A DNA stretch of 64,000 nucleotides from CAIXQW01 sp046049675 (GCA_046049675.1 JBJORA010000122.1:16563-80562); one strand, 5' to 3'; positions 35,278 to 45,343 are shown, numbered from the stretch's first letter. The notes: a model not told the origin generated them from the letters alone. A program made the numbers and translations.

Positions 35278-37377
35278 TTATTGATCTGAATGATCTTTTA
35301 TGCGGTAGCCAATACTTAGCTGCATGCTTGGTACATAGAAAGTATTGTTGCTAATCAGCTTAGCACTAGGCGTTGTGCTATTGTCCCATAGGTTTTGTGC
35401 AACCCTAAAGTCAACCAACAACTGCGATGTGGCTTGCCATTGTGCACCAGCGATATAACCTACACCAAAGCGAGCATTAAAGTCAGGACTTTGGTAAGTA
35501 GATGTTTTGTTTGTTGGGTAATTGTAGGTGCTACCTGCAGCTACAGTATCTGCTACTGTTAGTGTAGTTGTCTTATAGAAATCTTGTGTATTGTATCTAA
35601 AGCCATATGCAAGATTTGCACCGCCAAACAATCCAATGCGCGGCGTTACATTATACTTCAATACGATTGGCGCTTCTGCACTCAATACGCGCTTAAAGTT
35701 GTGCGACACAGTCGTCATGTTGTTTGTATAGCTGTAGATGTCGCTATTGTTGTACGAAACAGGACCGCTGCGGCTAATAATATTTGTAGTTGTATCACGT
35801 ATGCTGTAACCACCATTATTTTTGTAATAGAACATGGCATGCGGCACTAATTCCATGTGCTTGCTTAGCTTAATTGCAAAGCCCATCCCTGCGTGAAAAC
35901 CACCTAAATCACTTTTATTAGTCTGTAATTGGCGATTAAGGCCTGCAAGTACTGCTGGATCAATCTTGATGCGCATTGTTCCAAACTGTATATGGCCTTT
36001 ACGCTTCATGTCTTCTATACCTTGTTGTAAGCGGTCAGAAACTTTTTCGTTTGCAGTTTTTTGTTTCTTCTCAGTTTTAGCAACACTTGGTTTTGCTTGC
36101 GATGGCGCTGCAGTACCATTCGTAGCTGGCTTTTGTGTCGACTGTTTTGCTGGTGTAGTTTCTGTTGACTTAGTTTGTGTCTTATTAGAAGCTACATCCT
36201 CGTTGCTATTTGCAGTAGCGCGTGTTTTACGATCGCCTTTCTTATTTGACTTGGTGCTGCTGGTTGCTACATCACTTGCGGCACTTTCTTGATTTGAGCT
36301 TTTGGCTGCAGTGGCAGTGCTTTGCTCGGTACTATTTGAATTCGTTGAAGGTTCTGCTTTGCTAGTTACCGCCTTTGCTATTTTTGCAATCGTATCATTT
36401 TCGATAGCACTCTTAGAACGCAGCACATAGGTATCATACTTAGGTTCTGTGCTAGATGCCTCAGCTTTATTTGTTTGTGTGTTTTCTTTTTCTTGAGCAG
36501 AAGAAGCCTTTTTTGCTACTGGTGCCTCTGTATTACTGCTAGCAATTTGGCTTTCTTCGGTCGCCGCTTTATTTACGCCAGTGCGATTTGCATAGTTAGC
36601 ATCATTTTGCTGTGGCTGCTTTTTGCCTTTTGCATTTGATTTTTTAGCTGTGTTAGGAGTGGCAGTTAGCACTTGATTTTGCTCCTTACTCACTGCAGCT
36701 GTACTAGCAACTTTTGTCGCACTGCTATTGGTATTATTTGTATTAGCGTCAATTACTTCTTTAGTTGGATTGCTGATATCGCTGCTATTATCTTGAACTG
36801 CATCAACTACCACGGGTGTAGCACTTGAAGTATTTACTCGCTTGCTTCTATTTGCTTTAGCGGTATTGCTCGCATTAGTTCTTGACTTTTGCTGAACACT
36901 ACTTGTATTATTTGGTGTTGATGTATAATTGTTGTCTGCATTGTTTGCCTCCGAACTTGGTGCTACTGAAGATTCTGTTGCATCGTTCTCGTTGTTCGAA
37001 GAAGTTATTGTAGTTGCATTCTCAGTGTTTGCAGAAGGTGTAGCTGCGTTATCACTAGTATTTGTAGCATTGGGAGCCGCCACCTCGCTAACAGGCGTTG
37101 GAGCAGATTGCTGCATTGCCATGTTTTGGTTTGCGGGCGCTTCTTTCTTGCCAGAATTAAGCCACAAGTATGCACCTGTAACAGTAACTAAACCTGCCAG
37201 TAGCAAACCAAACAACCATGCATATGGCTTTTTGGAAGAGCCGTCATCTGTGTATGGGTTTTCCCCATCCAGCATTTTGCTCATATTGCTCCACGAAGTC
37301 GAAGGCATCACCTCTTGCCCCTCGTGCAGTGCCTCCCTAAAGAGATCGTCAATATTAATTTTGTTGTTCATTCTCAC
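35278..37377 (-). CDS. Sigma-factor-linked envelope-spanning protein with outer-membrane barrel
   Basis: The 699-residue protein has three parts. Residues 1-50 are a short cytosolic domain (NIDDLFREALHEGQEVMPST with SWSNMSKML) of the kind found at the start of Bacteroidota anti-sigma-like proteins, followed by one membrane helix (WLFGLLLAGLVTVTGAYLW). Residues 75-450 are low-complexity Asn/Thr/Ser/Ala/Lys, predicted disordered. Residues 460-699 are amphipathic beta strands with FHAGMGFAIKLSKHMELVPH and APIVLKYNVTPRIGLFGGAN, ending MQLSIGYRIKD, like a PorT-type outer-membrane barrel. It starts 5 bp after an ECF sigma gene. I infer a link between outer membrane and sigma factor; this is untested. 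Confidence 0.7.
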   Translation of the reverse strand: MRMNNKINIDDLFREALHEGQEVMPSTSWSNMSKMLDGENPYTDDGSSKKPYAWLFGLLLAGLVTVTGAYLWLNSGKKEAPANQNMAMQQSAPTPVSEVAAPNATNTSDNAATPSANTENATTITSSNNENDATESSVAPSSEANNADNNYTSTPNNTSSVQQKSRTNASNTAKANRSKRVNTSSATPVVVDAVQDNSSDISNPTKEVIDANTNNTNSSATKVASTAAVSKEQNQVLTATPNTAKKSNAKGKKQPQQNDANYANRTGVNKAATEESQIASSNTEAPVAKKASSAQEKENTQTNKAEASSTEPKYDTYVLRSKSAIENDTIAKIAKAVTSKAEPSTNSNSTEQSTATAAKSSNQESAASDVATSSTKSNKKGDRKTRATANSNEDVASNKTQTKSTETTPAKQSTQKPATNGTAAPSQAKPSVAKTEKKQKTANEKVSDRLQQGIEDMKRKGHIQFGTMRIKIDPAVLAGLNRQLQTNKSDLGGFHAGMGFAIKLSKHMELVPHAMFYYKNNGGYSIRDTTTNIISRSGPVSYNNSDIYSYTNNMTTVSHNFKRVLSAEAPIVLKYNVTPRIGLFGGANLAYGFRYNTQDFYKTTTLTVADTVAAGSTYNYPTNKTSTYQSPDFNARFGVGYIAGAQWQATSQLLVDFRVAQNLWDNSTTPSAKLISNNTFYVPSMQLSIGYRIKDHSDQ

Positions 37378-37382
37378 GCTAT

Positions 37383-37907
37383 TTATCTATTCTCTAATTT
37401 TTTCTTTAATACTTTTCTTGCCTCAAACAAATGCCACTTGCTTGTGCCTTCGCTTATGCCTAATTGTTCGGCAATTTCTTTGTGACTATAACCATCTACG
37501 GCATACAAGCTAAACACTGCCCTACTTGTGTCTGGCAATGTTTGTACCAATTTTAGTAAATCTTGGTAACCCATTTTACTTGCTACTGTAGAGTCTACAG
37601 CCTCGTCGCGCTCAATAAATACAGTTTTCTCAGTGTATTTTGTATTGGCTCGCATGTAATCGGCCATACTATTAAATATGATGCGACGCACCCAACCTTC
37701 AAAAGAACCTTCAAACTTATAACTCTCTATTTTTTGAAAAACCTTCAAAAAACCGTTATTAAGTATCTCTTCTGCTAGGTGATTGCGATGATAATCTAAG
37801 TACCTGCGCACCATAGACATCATTTTAGGATACATCGTGCTATACAAACGTTGCTGCGCCGCACGATCCTGCCTAATGCAGGCCTCTATCGTGGTTTGCA
37901 TTTCCAT
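37383..37907 (-). CDS. ECF-type RNA polymerase sigma factor
   Basis: The protein is 174 residues from the ATG at 37907 (37949 and 37901 are alternative in-frame starts). Region 2 holds RLYSTMYPKMMSMVRRYLDY, ILNNGFLKVFQKIESYKFEG and GWVRRIIFNSMADYMR. Region 4 holds LPDTSRAVFSLYAVDGYSHK and EIAEQLGISEGTSKWHLFEA, the -35 recognition helix. This is the standard two-domain ECF sigma of Bacteroidota. The next gene, 5 bp downstream, encodes the membrane- and barrel-containing protein likely to hold or regulate it. Confidence 0.92.
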   Translation of the reverse strand: MEMQTTIEACIRQDRAAQQRLYSTMYPKMMSMVRRYLDYHRNHLAEEILNNGFLKVFQKIESYKFEGSFEGWVRRIIFNSMADYMRANTKYTEKTVFIERDEAVDSTVASKMGYQDLLKLVQTLPDTSRAVFSLYAVDGYSHKEIAEQLGISEGTSKWHLFEARKVLKKKLENR

Positions 37908-38067
37908 ATCAACTATGTTTGCTTCGCTATATGCCAAAACTGCTGTCAATATTAAGCTAAAGTCTTAGTTCTTCAACACCTAACTTATATAAAGACGAGC
38001 ATTTGAATTAAATGGTTGGAACTTGTTTGCTAATATTACAAATTACTGATATACAATAAGTTACAAA

Positions 38068-38093
38068 AAAGGCTCACCTCATGGTAAGCCTTT
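38068..38093 (-). terminator. Terminator after the first T9SS anchor-J gene
   Basis: AAAGGCTCACC and GGTAAGCCTTT form an 11-bp stem with one mismatch and a 4-nt loop. On the minus strand it is followed by TTTTTTG. Confidence 0.7.
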
Positions 38094-38116
38094 CAAATTT
38101 TGTAATCGATTTCAAT

Positions 38117-40069
38117 TTATTGCTTAATAAGCTTGAGGTTTTGGCGCTGGGCACCTTTGCTTACCACCATATTGTAAGCACCAGGCGCAATACTTGCGAT
38201 ATCTATGAAGTCGTTGTGCTTGGCACTTGTTGTTAAAACCACACGGCCAGCCATATCATATAGTTGAATTGTAAGCATATCATTGGAATTATTGCTCAAT
38301 TGCAATTGCACATAAGTAGTACTTGGATTTGGCACTATTTGGCAAAATTGAGTCTGCAAATTGCTGACGCCCAAAAAGCCTTCGGTAACATCTACATTTT
38401 TCGTAAAAATCCAATCTACCATTGGTATCATAATACCAGCATTAAAAGCGGTATTAAGGCTTAATGGGGCATTATTATCAAGATCTCCTCCGATACCTAG
38501 CAACATCGTCGGAAAAGGTTTCTCAGAGGTATACAATTCAATCGTTTGTGTAGCGGTAGTATTATATCCTCTTACACTCACAAGATAAAGGCCTCCTTCT
38601 GCAACTGTCGTATTACCGTTGATATTGTTATAAGGAAATTTAAGCTTAGCTGTCTTTAGGTTTGACGGATTGGTTGAGATTTCTGCAGCCGTGAGCGTTA
38701 CAGGATCAGATGTAGCAATCTTAATAAACTCATTATTTGTATTATTGAAATCTACCTTATACACATCTGCAATAATTTGTGTGCCAACATCTGTGTTAGG
38801 CGCAATTACTACTTCTGCATGTGTAAACGTGTCAGATTTGCCATTTGGAATCAAGTACAATACACCTCCGAGCTGCTTAACTGCGTCAAAAATACCTGCG
38901 GGCCTATTGAGCGCAAAAACGGCGCCTCTTAAACCAGTAGCTTGACTAAACCGATCGTCTGTGATTTCAAAGATCATCGTGTCATTGTTGTTAGTAGGTG
39001 TAGGATCGCCAATTAGTGGTGAAGTTAAAAAGGTGGCGTATTCTTGCTTGCTAAATTGCATGGGATTAATACCGCCAGTATACTTACCTTCTGTGCCAGT
39101 AGGCATAGCCTCTGTAACAGTTTGATTGTTTACCAAGATTCCATTCCCTAAATTATATGTCTTTAGGAAATAGTCTTGCGTTGGAAGCGAAATGCTGCCG
39201 AAAGAACTTGTTTCGAAATTAAGGTAAAACGGTGGCTCTAACTGAAAGGGTATTGAGGAGAAAACAGACTCTCTGCCACCAAAACCTTCCGTATAATGCG
39301 GCGACAAGTGCGCAACCTCTATATCATACGGATCTAATTCTCCTAGTTCAACATCATCAATCAACCAATTATAACCTCCCAAATAGTAGTTGCAATTATA
39401 TCGAAATCTAACACGTACTGTAGAAGAATTAGCGGCTACACTAGAAATGTTTAGTTTAATAATTTGAGGATTGCTCGTCATCAAATTATTGGGCATGAGT
39501 CGATTTGATTGAATTAAGTAAGATGTCCAAGTTGCTCCGTTATTGTTGCTTACATCGACAAAAGTACTGTCGGCAAATTTTGCATATAGTTGCATAAAGC
39601 GTATCATCACGCTACTATGGCCAGAACAGTCTATGGTTGGGCTTGTAATGTGACCAGCGGGGCCAAGGGCGCCTTGAGGAAATCCACTTACATTGCCTAT
39701 TGAATCAGAATTATATAATATCCAGCCATCTGCAGATGAAGTTGATGCTATAGTACCTACATTGAATGCTCCACTAGTTGCTTGATTCGTCCACTGCCAA
39801 GTGCCATTACCATTAGTTGAAACTGCGGTCCACCCGGTTGGTACTGCCGATGCACCTGCGCCAGTATAAGTGCCAAAGGTCTCTGTGTAAAAGGGCGTAA
39901 ACCTAGTTTTTCGAAGTTTAGCATTTGGGTTGGGCATTGGTTCGGCAAACCTAGTCTTGTAGGGATAATTATTGAGTTTATGTAAAATGGCAGATTGCCC
40001 AGCACATTGCGCAACGATAGCTGCACAAAAACATGTTAGTACTAATCTAATAGTAGACGTTTTTATCAT
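38117..40069 (-). CDS. Choice-of-anchor-J protein with T9SS type A sorting domain (paralogue 1)
   Basis: The 650-residue secreted protein has a signal peptide (cleaved near AQCAGQ). Residues about 58-250 form an anchor-J (MAM-like) jelly roll with PTGWTAVSTNGNGTWQWTNQ, SADGWILYNSDSIGN and NWLIDDVELGE. A long middle region of about 300 residues follows, then a C-terminal type A sorting signal starting FCQIVPNPSTTYVQLQLSNN with LYDMAGRVVLTT and PGAYNMVVSKG. It is a paralogue of the next minus-strand gene upstream, sharing domain order and length. Exported by the T9SS; binding partner unknown. TACATTTG at 40140-40133 is its probable -7 box. Confidence 0.85.
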   Translation of the reverse strand: MIKTSTIRLVLTCFCAAIVAQCAGQSAILHKLNNYPYKTRFAEPMPNPNAKLRKTRFTPFYTETFGTYTGAGASAVPTGWTAVSTNGNGTWQWTNQATSGAFNVGTIASTSSADGWILYNSDSIGNVSGFPQGALGPAGHITSPTIDCSGHSSVMIRFMQLYAKFADSTFVDVSNNNGATWTSYLIQSNRLMPNNLMTSNPQIIKLNISSVAANSSTVRVRFRYNCNYYLGGYNWLIDDVELGELDPYDIEVAHLSPHYTEGFGGRESVFSSIPFQLEPPFYLNFETSSFGSISLPTQDYFLKTYNLGNGILVNNQTVTEAMPTGTEGKYTGGINPMQFSKQEYATFLTSPLIGDPTPTNNNDTMIFEITDDRFSQATGLRGAVFALNRPAGIFDAVKQLGGVLYLIPNGKSDTFTHAEVVIAPNTDVGTQIIADVYKVDFNNTNNEFIKIATSDPVTLTAAEISTNPSNLKTAKLKFPYNNINGNTTVAEGGLYLVSVRGYNTTATQTIELYTSEKPFPTMLLGIGGDLDNNAPLSLNTAFNAGIMIPMVDWIFTKNVDVTEGFLGVSNLQTQFCQIVPNPSTTYVQLQLSNNSNDMLTIQLYDMAGRVVLTTSAKHNDFIDIASIAPGAYNMVVSKGAQRQNLKLIKQ

Positions 40070-40459
40070 ACCCTGCGATTTTTAACGGAGAAAACTTACG
40101 GATTTACACGCACGTTATCCCCCACCCGATTACAAATGTAACTATTATTTATAAAAAAACGGCATCCGAAAATCTTTTTTAAAGGCGTGGTATACAAATA
40201 GCTGCTCTTTAACTTTTGACAGTAGAAGATTAGCATAAAAGCCCAAGCAACTTGGTTTCTATTACGCATTGTAAATCAAATACTTAACTATAAAAAGGTA
40301 CAAAACAAGCCGATTGCCTTACGCTACAATCGCAATTTTAGTGCGATAAGTATTTGCGGCAAATTCCGTTTATACTACTGCGAATCGCCCTTAGCGTAGA
40401 GAAAAAAAAGAGGTCTACAAAAATGTAGACCTCTTTAATAAATCTTACTAATACTATGA
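40070..40459. other. 390-bp gap between the two T9SS paralogues
   Basis: The gap holds the -7 box TACATTTG (40140-40133, minus strand) for the downstream paralogue and the terminator at 40407-40436 for the upstream one. Apart from these I see no gene, RNA or repeat. Confidence 0.5.
40407..40436 (-). terminator. Strong terminator after the second T9SS anchor-J gene
   Basis: The 13-bp perfect stem AAAGAGGTCTACA / TGTAGACCTCTTT has an AAAA loop and is followed on the minus strand by a run of T. It is the strongest terminator in the window. Confidence 0.9.
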
Positions 40460-42415
40460 CTAGTTCTTAGTCAACTTCTTGCTTAGTGTTTGACCATCAA
40501 CAACAATTTCTAAATTGTAGATGCCACTTGGATACTTAGATAGGTCAACTTCGCCTTTGAATGTTAGGTTGTTAACTTTCTTTGTGCCAGTTGTGATAAC
40601 TTGACCATTTGCTGCAGTAACTGTGTAACTAAGATTAGAAACCTTGTTTGTCGTATTTAAAGCAAATTGGAAAACACCATTCGATGGATTTGGTACAACT
40701 TGTAAAGAATTAACAACATCAACATCTGATGTGCCCAAAACGAATGGACTGCCATTTGCAGGTGTTGTGAAAGAAACACGCAAAACCGGTGTTGTATTAC
40801 CCATTCTTGAAATTGTTGTGTTAGCAGCACCATCATCAGTGGTGTTAACAGCAAAACGATAACTATTTGCACCTAGTGTCCAAATTGTATTGCCCATTAA
40901 ATCAATTTCACTTTGCGCAGGCTGCACTTGAGCTACATAACTACCTTGTGTAAGTGTAATACTTTGGCTAGGTAACTTATGCAAACGGCCAATGTTACGA
41001 ATAGAAACAGTACTACCAGTAGTAATATCTGCAGCAGTCAAAGTATAAGGATCTGTACCAGCGATAACTGCCTCAACATTGCCACTAGCGTCTAACTTGA
41101 TGATACGACCAACTACCTTAGCGCCTAAAGTTGTGTTAGAAGAAGATGCGTTACTAAACGCAGCGTACATATGGCTCAAAGTTGCTGAAGCACCAGCAGG
41201 CACATCAAAAGCAAAACCAACACCTTGTAAACGCGCTGCATTTGCACCATCAATTAAAGGCAATACAAAACCATTGCTAGAACCAAAATCGTTGTTGAGC
41301 ACTGTATCTGTAATAAAGAAAAGTGAAGTATCAACGTTATTAGCGGTAGATGCATCACCAGGCGCTGTTATAGCACCAGCAACAGCATACTGACCAGTAA
41401 CCAAAGGCTTCCAGAAGTTGTTAGTAGGAATCATGAAAGCAGAATCAACAGCTTGTGCACCAACCATCATTGCTGGAGCAGTGAATACTGTGCCAGGGAT
41501 AACAGTATTTGTGCTGTTTAATACTGCGCTAGCATAAGTTACGTTTGCACCAGCCAAACCACCGTTATCAACCAAGCCAGCAAAACGAAGTGTGTCTACG
41601 ATTGCTAATGGTGTAGATACGTGCGCTGAGAAGAAACAAGCTTGTGTAACTTCTGGATCAGCGGTAAATCCGTCACCAAAGATAACATCGTCAACCAACC
41701 AGCTGTAGCTACCTTGATAACCAGTTACGTTGTTATTGTTACCGAAGAAGTAAAAACGAACAAGTACATTAGCTTGATTACCTGCAGTAGCACTAATATC
41801 CATAAGTACTTTTACAGGGTTTGCTGTGCCGCTAAAGTCGTTATTACCCAAATTAACGTGCTTTGAAATTGGGTAAGTAGTCCAACTACCACCACCATTA
41901 TTAGATACAGCTACATAAGTGCTGTCGTCAAACATACGATAACGCTCCTCGAAGCTAAGCTCGATTTGTGTTTTACCAGTACAGTTTACAGGACCTACTT
42001 GAAACCAAGCGTGTTGCTGTGCAGCACCAAGAGCTAGACCTATTGAATCAGAATCAAAAATCATCCAACCATTGCTAGCTGAAGTACTATTTAATGTACC
42101 AACATTAAATGGAGAAATAGACGCAGAATTAGCCCACTTCCAACGACAAAAGCTTGCATTACCTGCAACCGTACCAGCGGTAACGCCAGTAGGTAAGCTA
42201 GTGTTAGAACCGCCACTCATGTTAAACGTCGCAAACGGCGTAGAACGTGTAGCCCTATTAACAGCAGTAGTTGTTTTAGGATGATTGTTATTGCGCTCTG
42301 CTGCCGCTCTAACCAATTCCACTTGCTTGCTTGGTAAGCTCACCTTATTGGCTTGCTGTGCAAACACTCCAAACGTTGCAAATAACAACGAGGCATTTAG
42401 TACAAACTTTTTCAT
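40460..42415 (-). CDS. Choice-of-anchor-J protein with T9SS type A sorting domain (paralogue 2)
   Basis: The 651-residue secreted protein has a signal peptide (MKKFVLNASLLFATFGVFAQ). An anchor-J domain has SASNGWMIFDSDSIGLALG, DDSTYVAVSNNGGGSWTTYP and YSWLVDDVIFGD. A middle region has DVPAGASATLSHMYAAF, and the C-terminal sorting domain has LQVVPNPSNGVFQFALNTTN and KYPSGIYNLEIVVDGQTLSK. Layout and length match the gene just downstream, consistent with tandem duplication, but the sequences have diverged. A TACATTTG -7 box (42454-42447) lies upstream, the same octamer as at the paralogue. Confidence 0.85.
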   Translation of the reverse strand: MKKFVLNASLLFATFGVFAQQANKVSLPSKQVELVRAAAERNNNHPKTTTAVNRATRSTPFATFNMSGGSNTSLPTGVTAGTVAGNASFCRWKWANSASISPFNVGTLNSTSASNGWMIFDSDSIGLALGAAQQHAWFQVGPVNCTGKTQIELSFEERYRMFDDSTYVAVSNNGGGSWTTYPISKHVNLGNNDFSGTANPVKVLMDISATAGNQANVLVRFYFFGNNNNVTGYQGSYSWLVDDVIFGDGFTADPEVTQACFFSAHVSTPLAIVDTLRFAGLVDNGGLAGANVTYASAVLNSTNTVIPGTVFTAPAMMVGAQAVDSAFMIPTNNFWKPLVTGQYAVAGAITAPGDASTANNVDTSLFFITDTVLNNDFGSSNGFVLPLIDGANAARLQGVGFAFDVPAGASATLSHMYAAFSNASSSNTTLGAKVVGRIIKLDASGNVEAVIAGTDPYTLTAADITTGSTVSIRNIGRLHKLPSQSITLTQGSYVAQVQPAQSEIDLMGNTIWTLGANSYRFAVNTTDDGAANTTISRMGNTTPVLRVSFTTPANGSPFVLGTSDVDVVNSLQVVPNPSNGVFQFALNTTNKVSNLSYTVTAANGQVITTGTKKVNNLTFKGEVDLSKYPSGIYNLEIVVDGQTLSKKLTKN

Positions 42416-42667
42416 TATTCTTACTTTTAGTATAACTTTAAGACGGCAAATGTAATCGTAAGCTAGGTAAATGACACGATTTTTACAAAATATTTATACA
42501 CCAAGTGGAATTGCCTATGCTATTGACAATCAATATAAATGTGTATTTACGCGGATTTTTCATGACTAAATACAAGAATAAGCGGTAAACGAATTGCTTT
42601 TAGCGATTTTCCGTCAATGCTGTAGTGGATCCGCTTAAACTCGTCTTAGCGAATGGCAGCCGCAATA

Positions 42668-42675
42668 TATATTTG
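42668..42675 (+). promoter_or_regulatory. -7 element directly before proline dehydrogenase
   Basis: TATATTTG is a full TAnnTTTG match ending 6 bp before the ATG at 42682, which predicts a nearly leaderless mRNA and argues against the in-frame GTG at 42625. Confidence 0.5.
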
Positions 42676-42681
42676 CTGACA

Positions 42682-43848
42682 ATGCTAAGTTTTGACAATA
42701 CCGCTAACGCATTTGCCCATAAAAGCGATTTGCAGCTTAAAAAGGCCAAATTCCTGTTTCAGAGTATTGGTAGTCCGCTACTTACAAAAATTGGCGTGCG
42801 TGCAACAAATATTGCCTTTAAGCTAGGCTTGCCTATTGAAGGTATTATACGTAATACCTTGTACGAACAATTTGTAGGTGGCGAAAACTTAGACCAAGCA
42901 AGTGTCGCAGCTCAAAAGATATATGAGTACGGCGTTGGTGTAATTCTAGACTATGGCGTAGAAGGCAAACATACTGAGGAGCAATTTGAAAATTCTACTT
43001 TAGCTTTTATACATGCAATTCAATTTGCTGCGGGCAAAAAGCATATACCATTTATTAGCATCAAGGTAACTGGCTTTGCACGCTTTGAGCTCTTGCAAAA
43101 AATAGATGAGGGCAAAACGCTTGATGCCGCAGAGCAAGAAGAATTCGAGCGAGTAAGACAACGCATGCGTCGCATTTGCGAAACAGCAGTTGCGAGCAAT
43201 GTAATGGTGTTGATAGATGCAGAAGAAACATGGGTGCAAGATCCAGTTGACACACTAGCGCTTGAAATGATGTGCGCTTATAATAAAACAAAGGCGTTGA
43301 TATATAATACCTATCAATTATACAGGCACGATAGACTTGCTTTTGTAAAACTACAACATCAGCAAACGCAACAGCAAGGTGCCATACTTGGGGCAAAACT
43401 TGTTCGAGGCGCCTATATGGAGAAGGAACGTAGTCGTGCTGAATCGCTTAACTACGCTAGTCCTATTCAAGTAGATAAAGCTAGTTGTGACGCCGACTAT
43501 AATGCGGCCCTAGAATATTGCATTAATAATTATGAAAGTATACACACATTTGTAGGTACGCATAACGAGCAGAGTTGTTACATCGCTACACAACTTATGC
43601 AAGCGAAGCAAATGCCAAATAATTCTGAGGCAGTTTACTTTAGTCAGTTGTATGGCATGAGTGACAATATTAGTTTCAATCTTGCAAAGCATGGCTACAA
43701 TGTAAGCAAATACTTGCCTTATGGACCTGTAAAAGACGTTACACCTTACTTGATGCGTCGCGCACAAGAAAATACCAGCGTTAAAGGACAAACAGGTAGA
43801 GAGCTGATGCTAATTAACAAAGAACTTCAACGTCGCAAGCAAGGCTAG
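42682..43848 (+). CDS. Proline dehydrogenase
   Basis: The 388-residue enzyme oxidises proline to pyrroline-5-carboxylate with FAD. The barrel shows IKVTGFARFELLQK, NVMVLIDAEETWVQDPVD, the substrate/FAD region GAKLVRGAYMEKERSRAESL, HTFVGTHNEQSCYIA and KYLPYGPVKDVTPYLMRRAQ. It is the single-function form, without the aldehyde dehydrogenase half of PutA, and that partner is not in the window. The start at 42682 follows from the -7 box. Its stop overlaps the mnmE start by one base. Confidence 0.93.
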   Translation: MLSFDNTANAFAHKSDLQLKKAKFLFQSIGSPLLTKIGVRATNIAFKLGLPIEGIIRNTLYEQFVGGENLDQASVAAQKIYEYGVGVILDYGVEGKHTEEQFENSTLAFIHAIQFAAGKKHIPFISIKVTGFARFELLQKIDEGKTLDAAEQEEFERVRQRMRRICETAVASNVMVLIDAEETWVQDPVDTLALEMMCAYNKTKALIYNTYQLYRHDRLAFVKLQHQQTQQQGAILGAKLVRGAYMEKERSRAESLNYASPIQVDKASCDADYNAALEYCINNYESIHTFVGTHNEQSCYIATQLMQAKQMPNNSEAVYFSQLYGMSDNISFNLAKHGYNVSKYLPYGPVKDVTPYLMRRAQENTSVKGQTGRELMLINKELQRRKQG

Positions 43849-45239
43849 TGCAGCACCATCATGATACGATTGTAGCACTTAGCACCGCACAAGGCAGCGG
43901 GGCAATTGCTGTTATTCGCCTAAGCGGAGAAAATGCCATAAGTATTGCAGACAAATGCTTTAGTGGCGATTTACAATCAGCTCATACGCATACCGCACAC
44001 TTTGGCACGATTACTGCTGAGGGTAAAATTTTAGATGAGGCTGTGTGTGCTGTATTCAAAGCACCAAGATCCTACACAGGCGAAAATATTGTAGAAATTA
44101 GTTGCCACGGCAGCGCTTATATTACTGCAGAAATCATCAACCTACTTGTGCAACTGGGCGCACGCCTTGCCACTGCAGGAGAATTTACCCAACGTGCTTT
44201 CTTAAATGGCAAGCTTGATTTAAGCCAAGCAGAAGCCGTTGCCGACCTGATAGCGAGCGACAATGCTGCGCAGCATCAAATGGCGCTTCAACAATTACGT
44301 GGAGGCTATAGTGCCGAGTTGCAACAAATGCGAGAGCAGTTGATTAACTTTTGTGCGCTAATAGAATTGGAGCTAGACTTTAGCCAAGAGGATGTGGAGT
44401 TTGCAGATAGAAGCCAACTAGAAAAATTACTAGAGGCGCTGCTTATTCAACTTAAAAAACTAGCAGAAACTTTTGCGCTTGGCAATGCGATTAAAAAAGG
44501 CATACCAGTAGCAATTGTAGGTAAACCTAATGCAGGCAAAAGTACTTTGCTGAATGCTTTACTCAAAGAAGACCGCGCCATTGTAAGCAGCATTGCCGGT
44601 ACTACGCGCGATACGATAGAAGATGTACTAAACATACAAGGCATCACTTACAGATTTATAGACACCGCTGGCCTTCGCGACACCACAGATGAAATAGAAA
44701 GCAAAGGCATAGCCCGTTCATTACAAAAAATTAAAGAGGCGCAACTTATACTGCTTGTATGCGATGTAGCAGAGCAGGTTGAAGATATTGTTGAAGCATA
44801 TGAAACACTCACACATACTAAAGAGCAGCAAGTAATAATCGTACTCAACAAAACCGATGTGTATCCGCACCAAGTATGCAATGCCTATGATGTAGAAGAA
44901 GCAGTAGCCACTTTGACACGCCGCCCTACCCTTGCAATGAGCGCGCATACAAACTTTAATGTAGAAAAGCTGTTGCAATTGATTGTAGAAAGCACACAAC
45001 AATATTTGCAAAATGGCTCGCAGCTTATTGTATCAAATGCTCGACACTTTCATGCACTAAATAAAACCATAGAAAGTTTGCAAGAAGTGCAAGCAGGTAT
45101 GCGAAGCAATATTAGTGGCGACTTACTTAGCATAGATATTAAAAGTGCGCTCAATACGCTAGGCTCCATCACTGGGCATATAGAAGTAGATAGAGATATT
45201 TTGGGGACGATATTTGGAAAGTTTTGTATTGGGAAGTAA
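43848..45239 (+). CDS. mnmE: tRNA modification GTPase MnmE
   Basis: The 463-residue protein works with MnmG to make 5-carboxymethylaminomethyl-uridine at the tRNA wobble base. It has the N-terminal folate-binding domain (IVALSTAQGSGAIAVIRLSG), a helical domain and an inserted GTPase with G1 VGKPNAGKST, G2 IAGTTRDTIED, G3 DTAGLRDT and G4 NKTD. The C-terminal CIGK holds the catalytic Cys. It starts with GTG overlapping the stop of proline dehydrogenase (TAGTG). Confidence 0.96.
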   Translation: MQHHHDTIVALSTAQGSGAIAVIRLSGENAISIADKCFSGDLQSAHTHTAHFGTITAEGKILDEAVCAVFKAPRSYTGENIVEISCHGSAYITAEIINLLVQLGARLATAGEFTQRAFLNGKLDLSQAEAVADLIASDNAAQHQMALQQLRGGYSAELQQMREQLINFCALIELELDFSQEDVEFADRSQLEKLLEALLIQLKKLAETFALGNAIKKGIPVAIVGKPNAGKSTLLNALLKEDRAIVSSIAGTTRDTIEDVLNIQGITYRFIDTAGLRDTTDEIESKGIARSLQKIKEAQLILLVCDVAEQVEDIVEAYETLTHTKEQQVIIVLNKTDVYPHQVCNAYDVEEAVATLTRRPTLAMSAHTNFNVEKLLQLIVESTQQYLQNGSQLIVSNARHFHALNKTIESLQEVQAGMRSNISGDLLSIDIKSALNTLGSITGHIEVDRDILGTIFGKFCIGK

Positions 45240-45343
45240 TGCACTAGTACTTAGTAAAATACCTCTATGCCAAAAGCAAAAGTCTGCAAGGTTTATCAAA
45301 GCATATTTATTTGCCTACCTTCGCTACGTTGCATAACAGTTCA

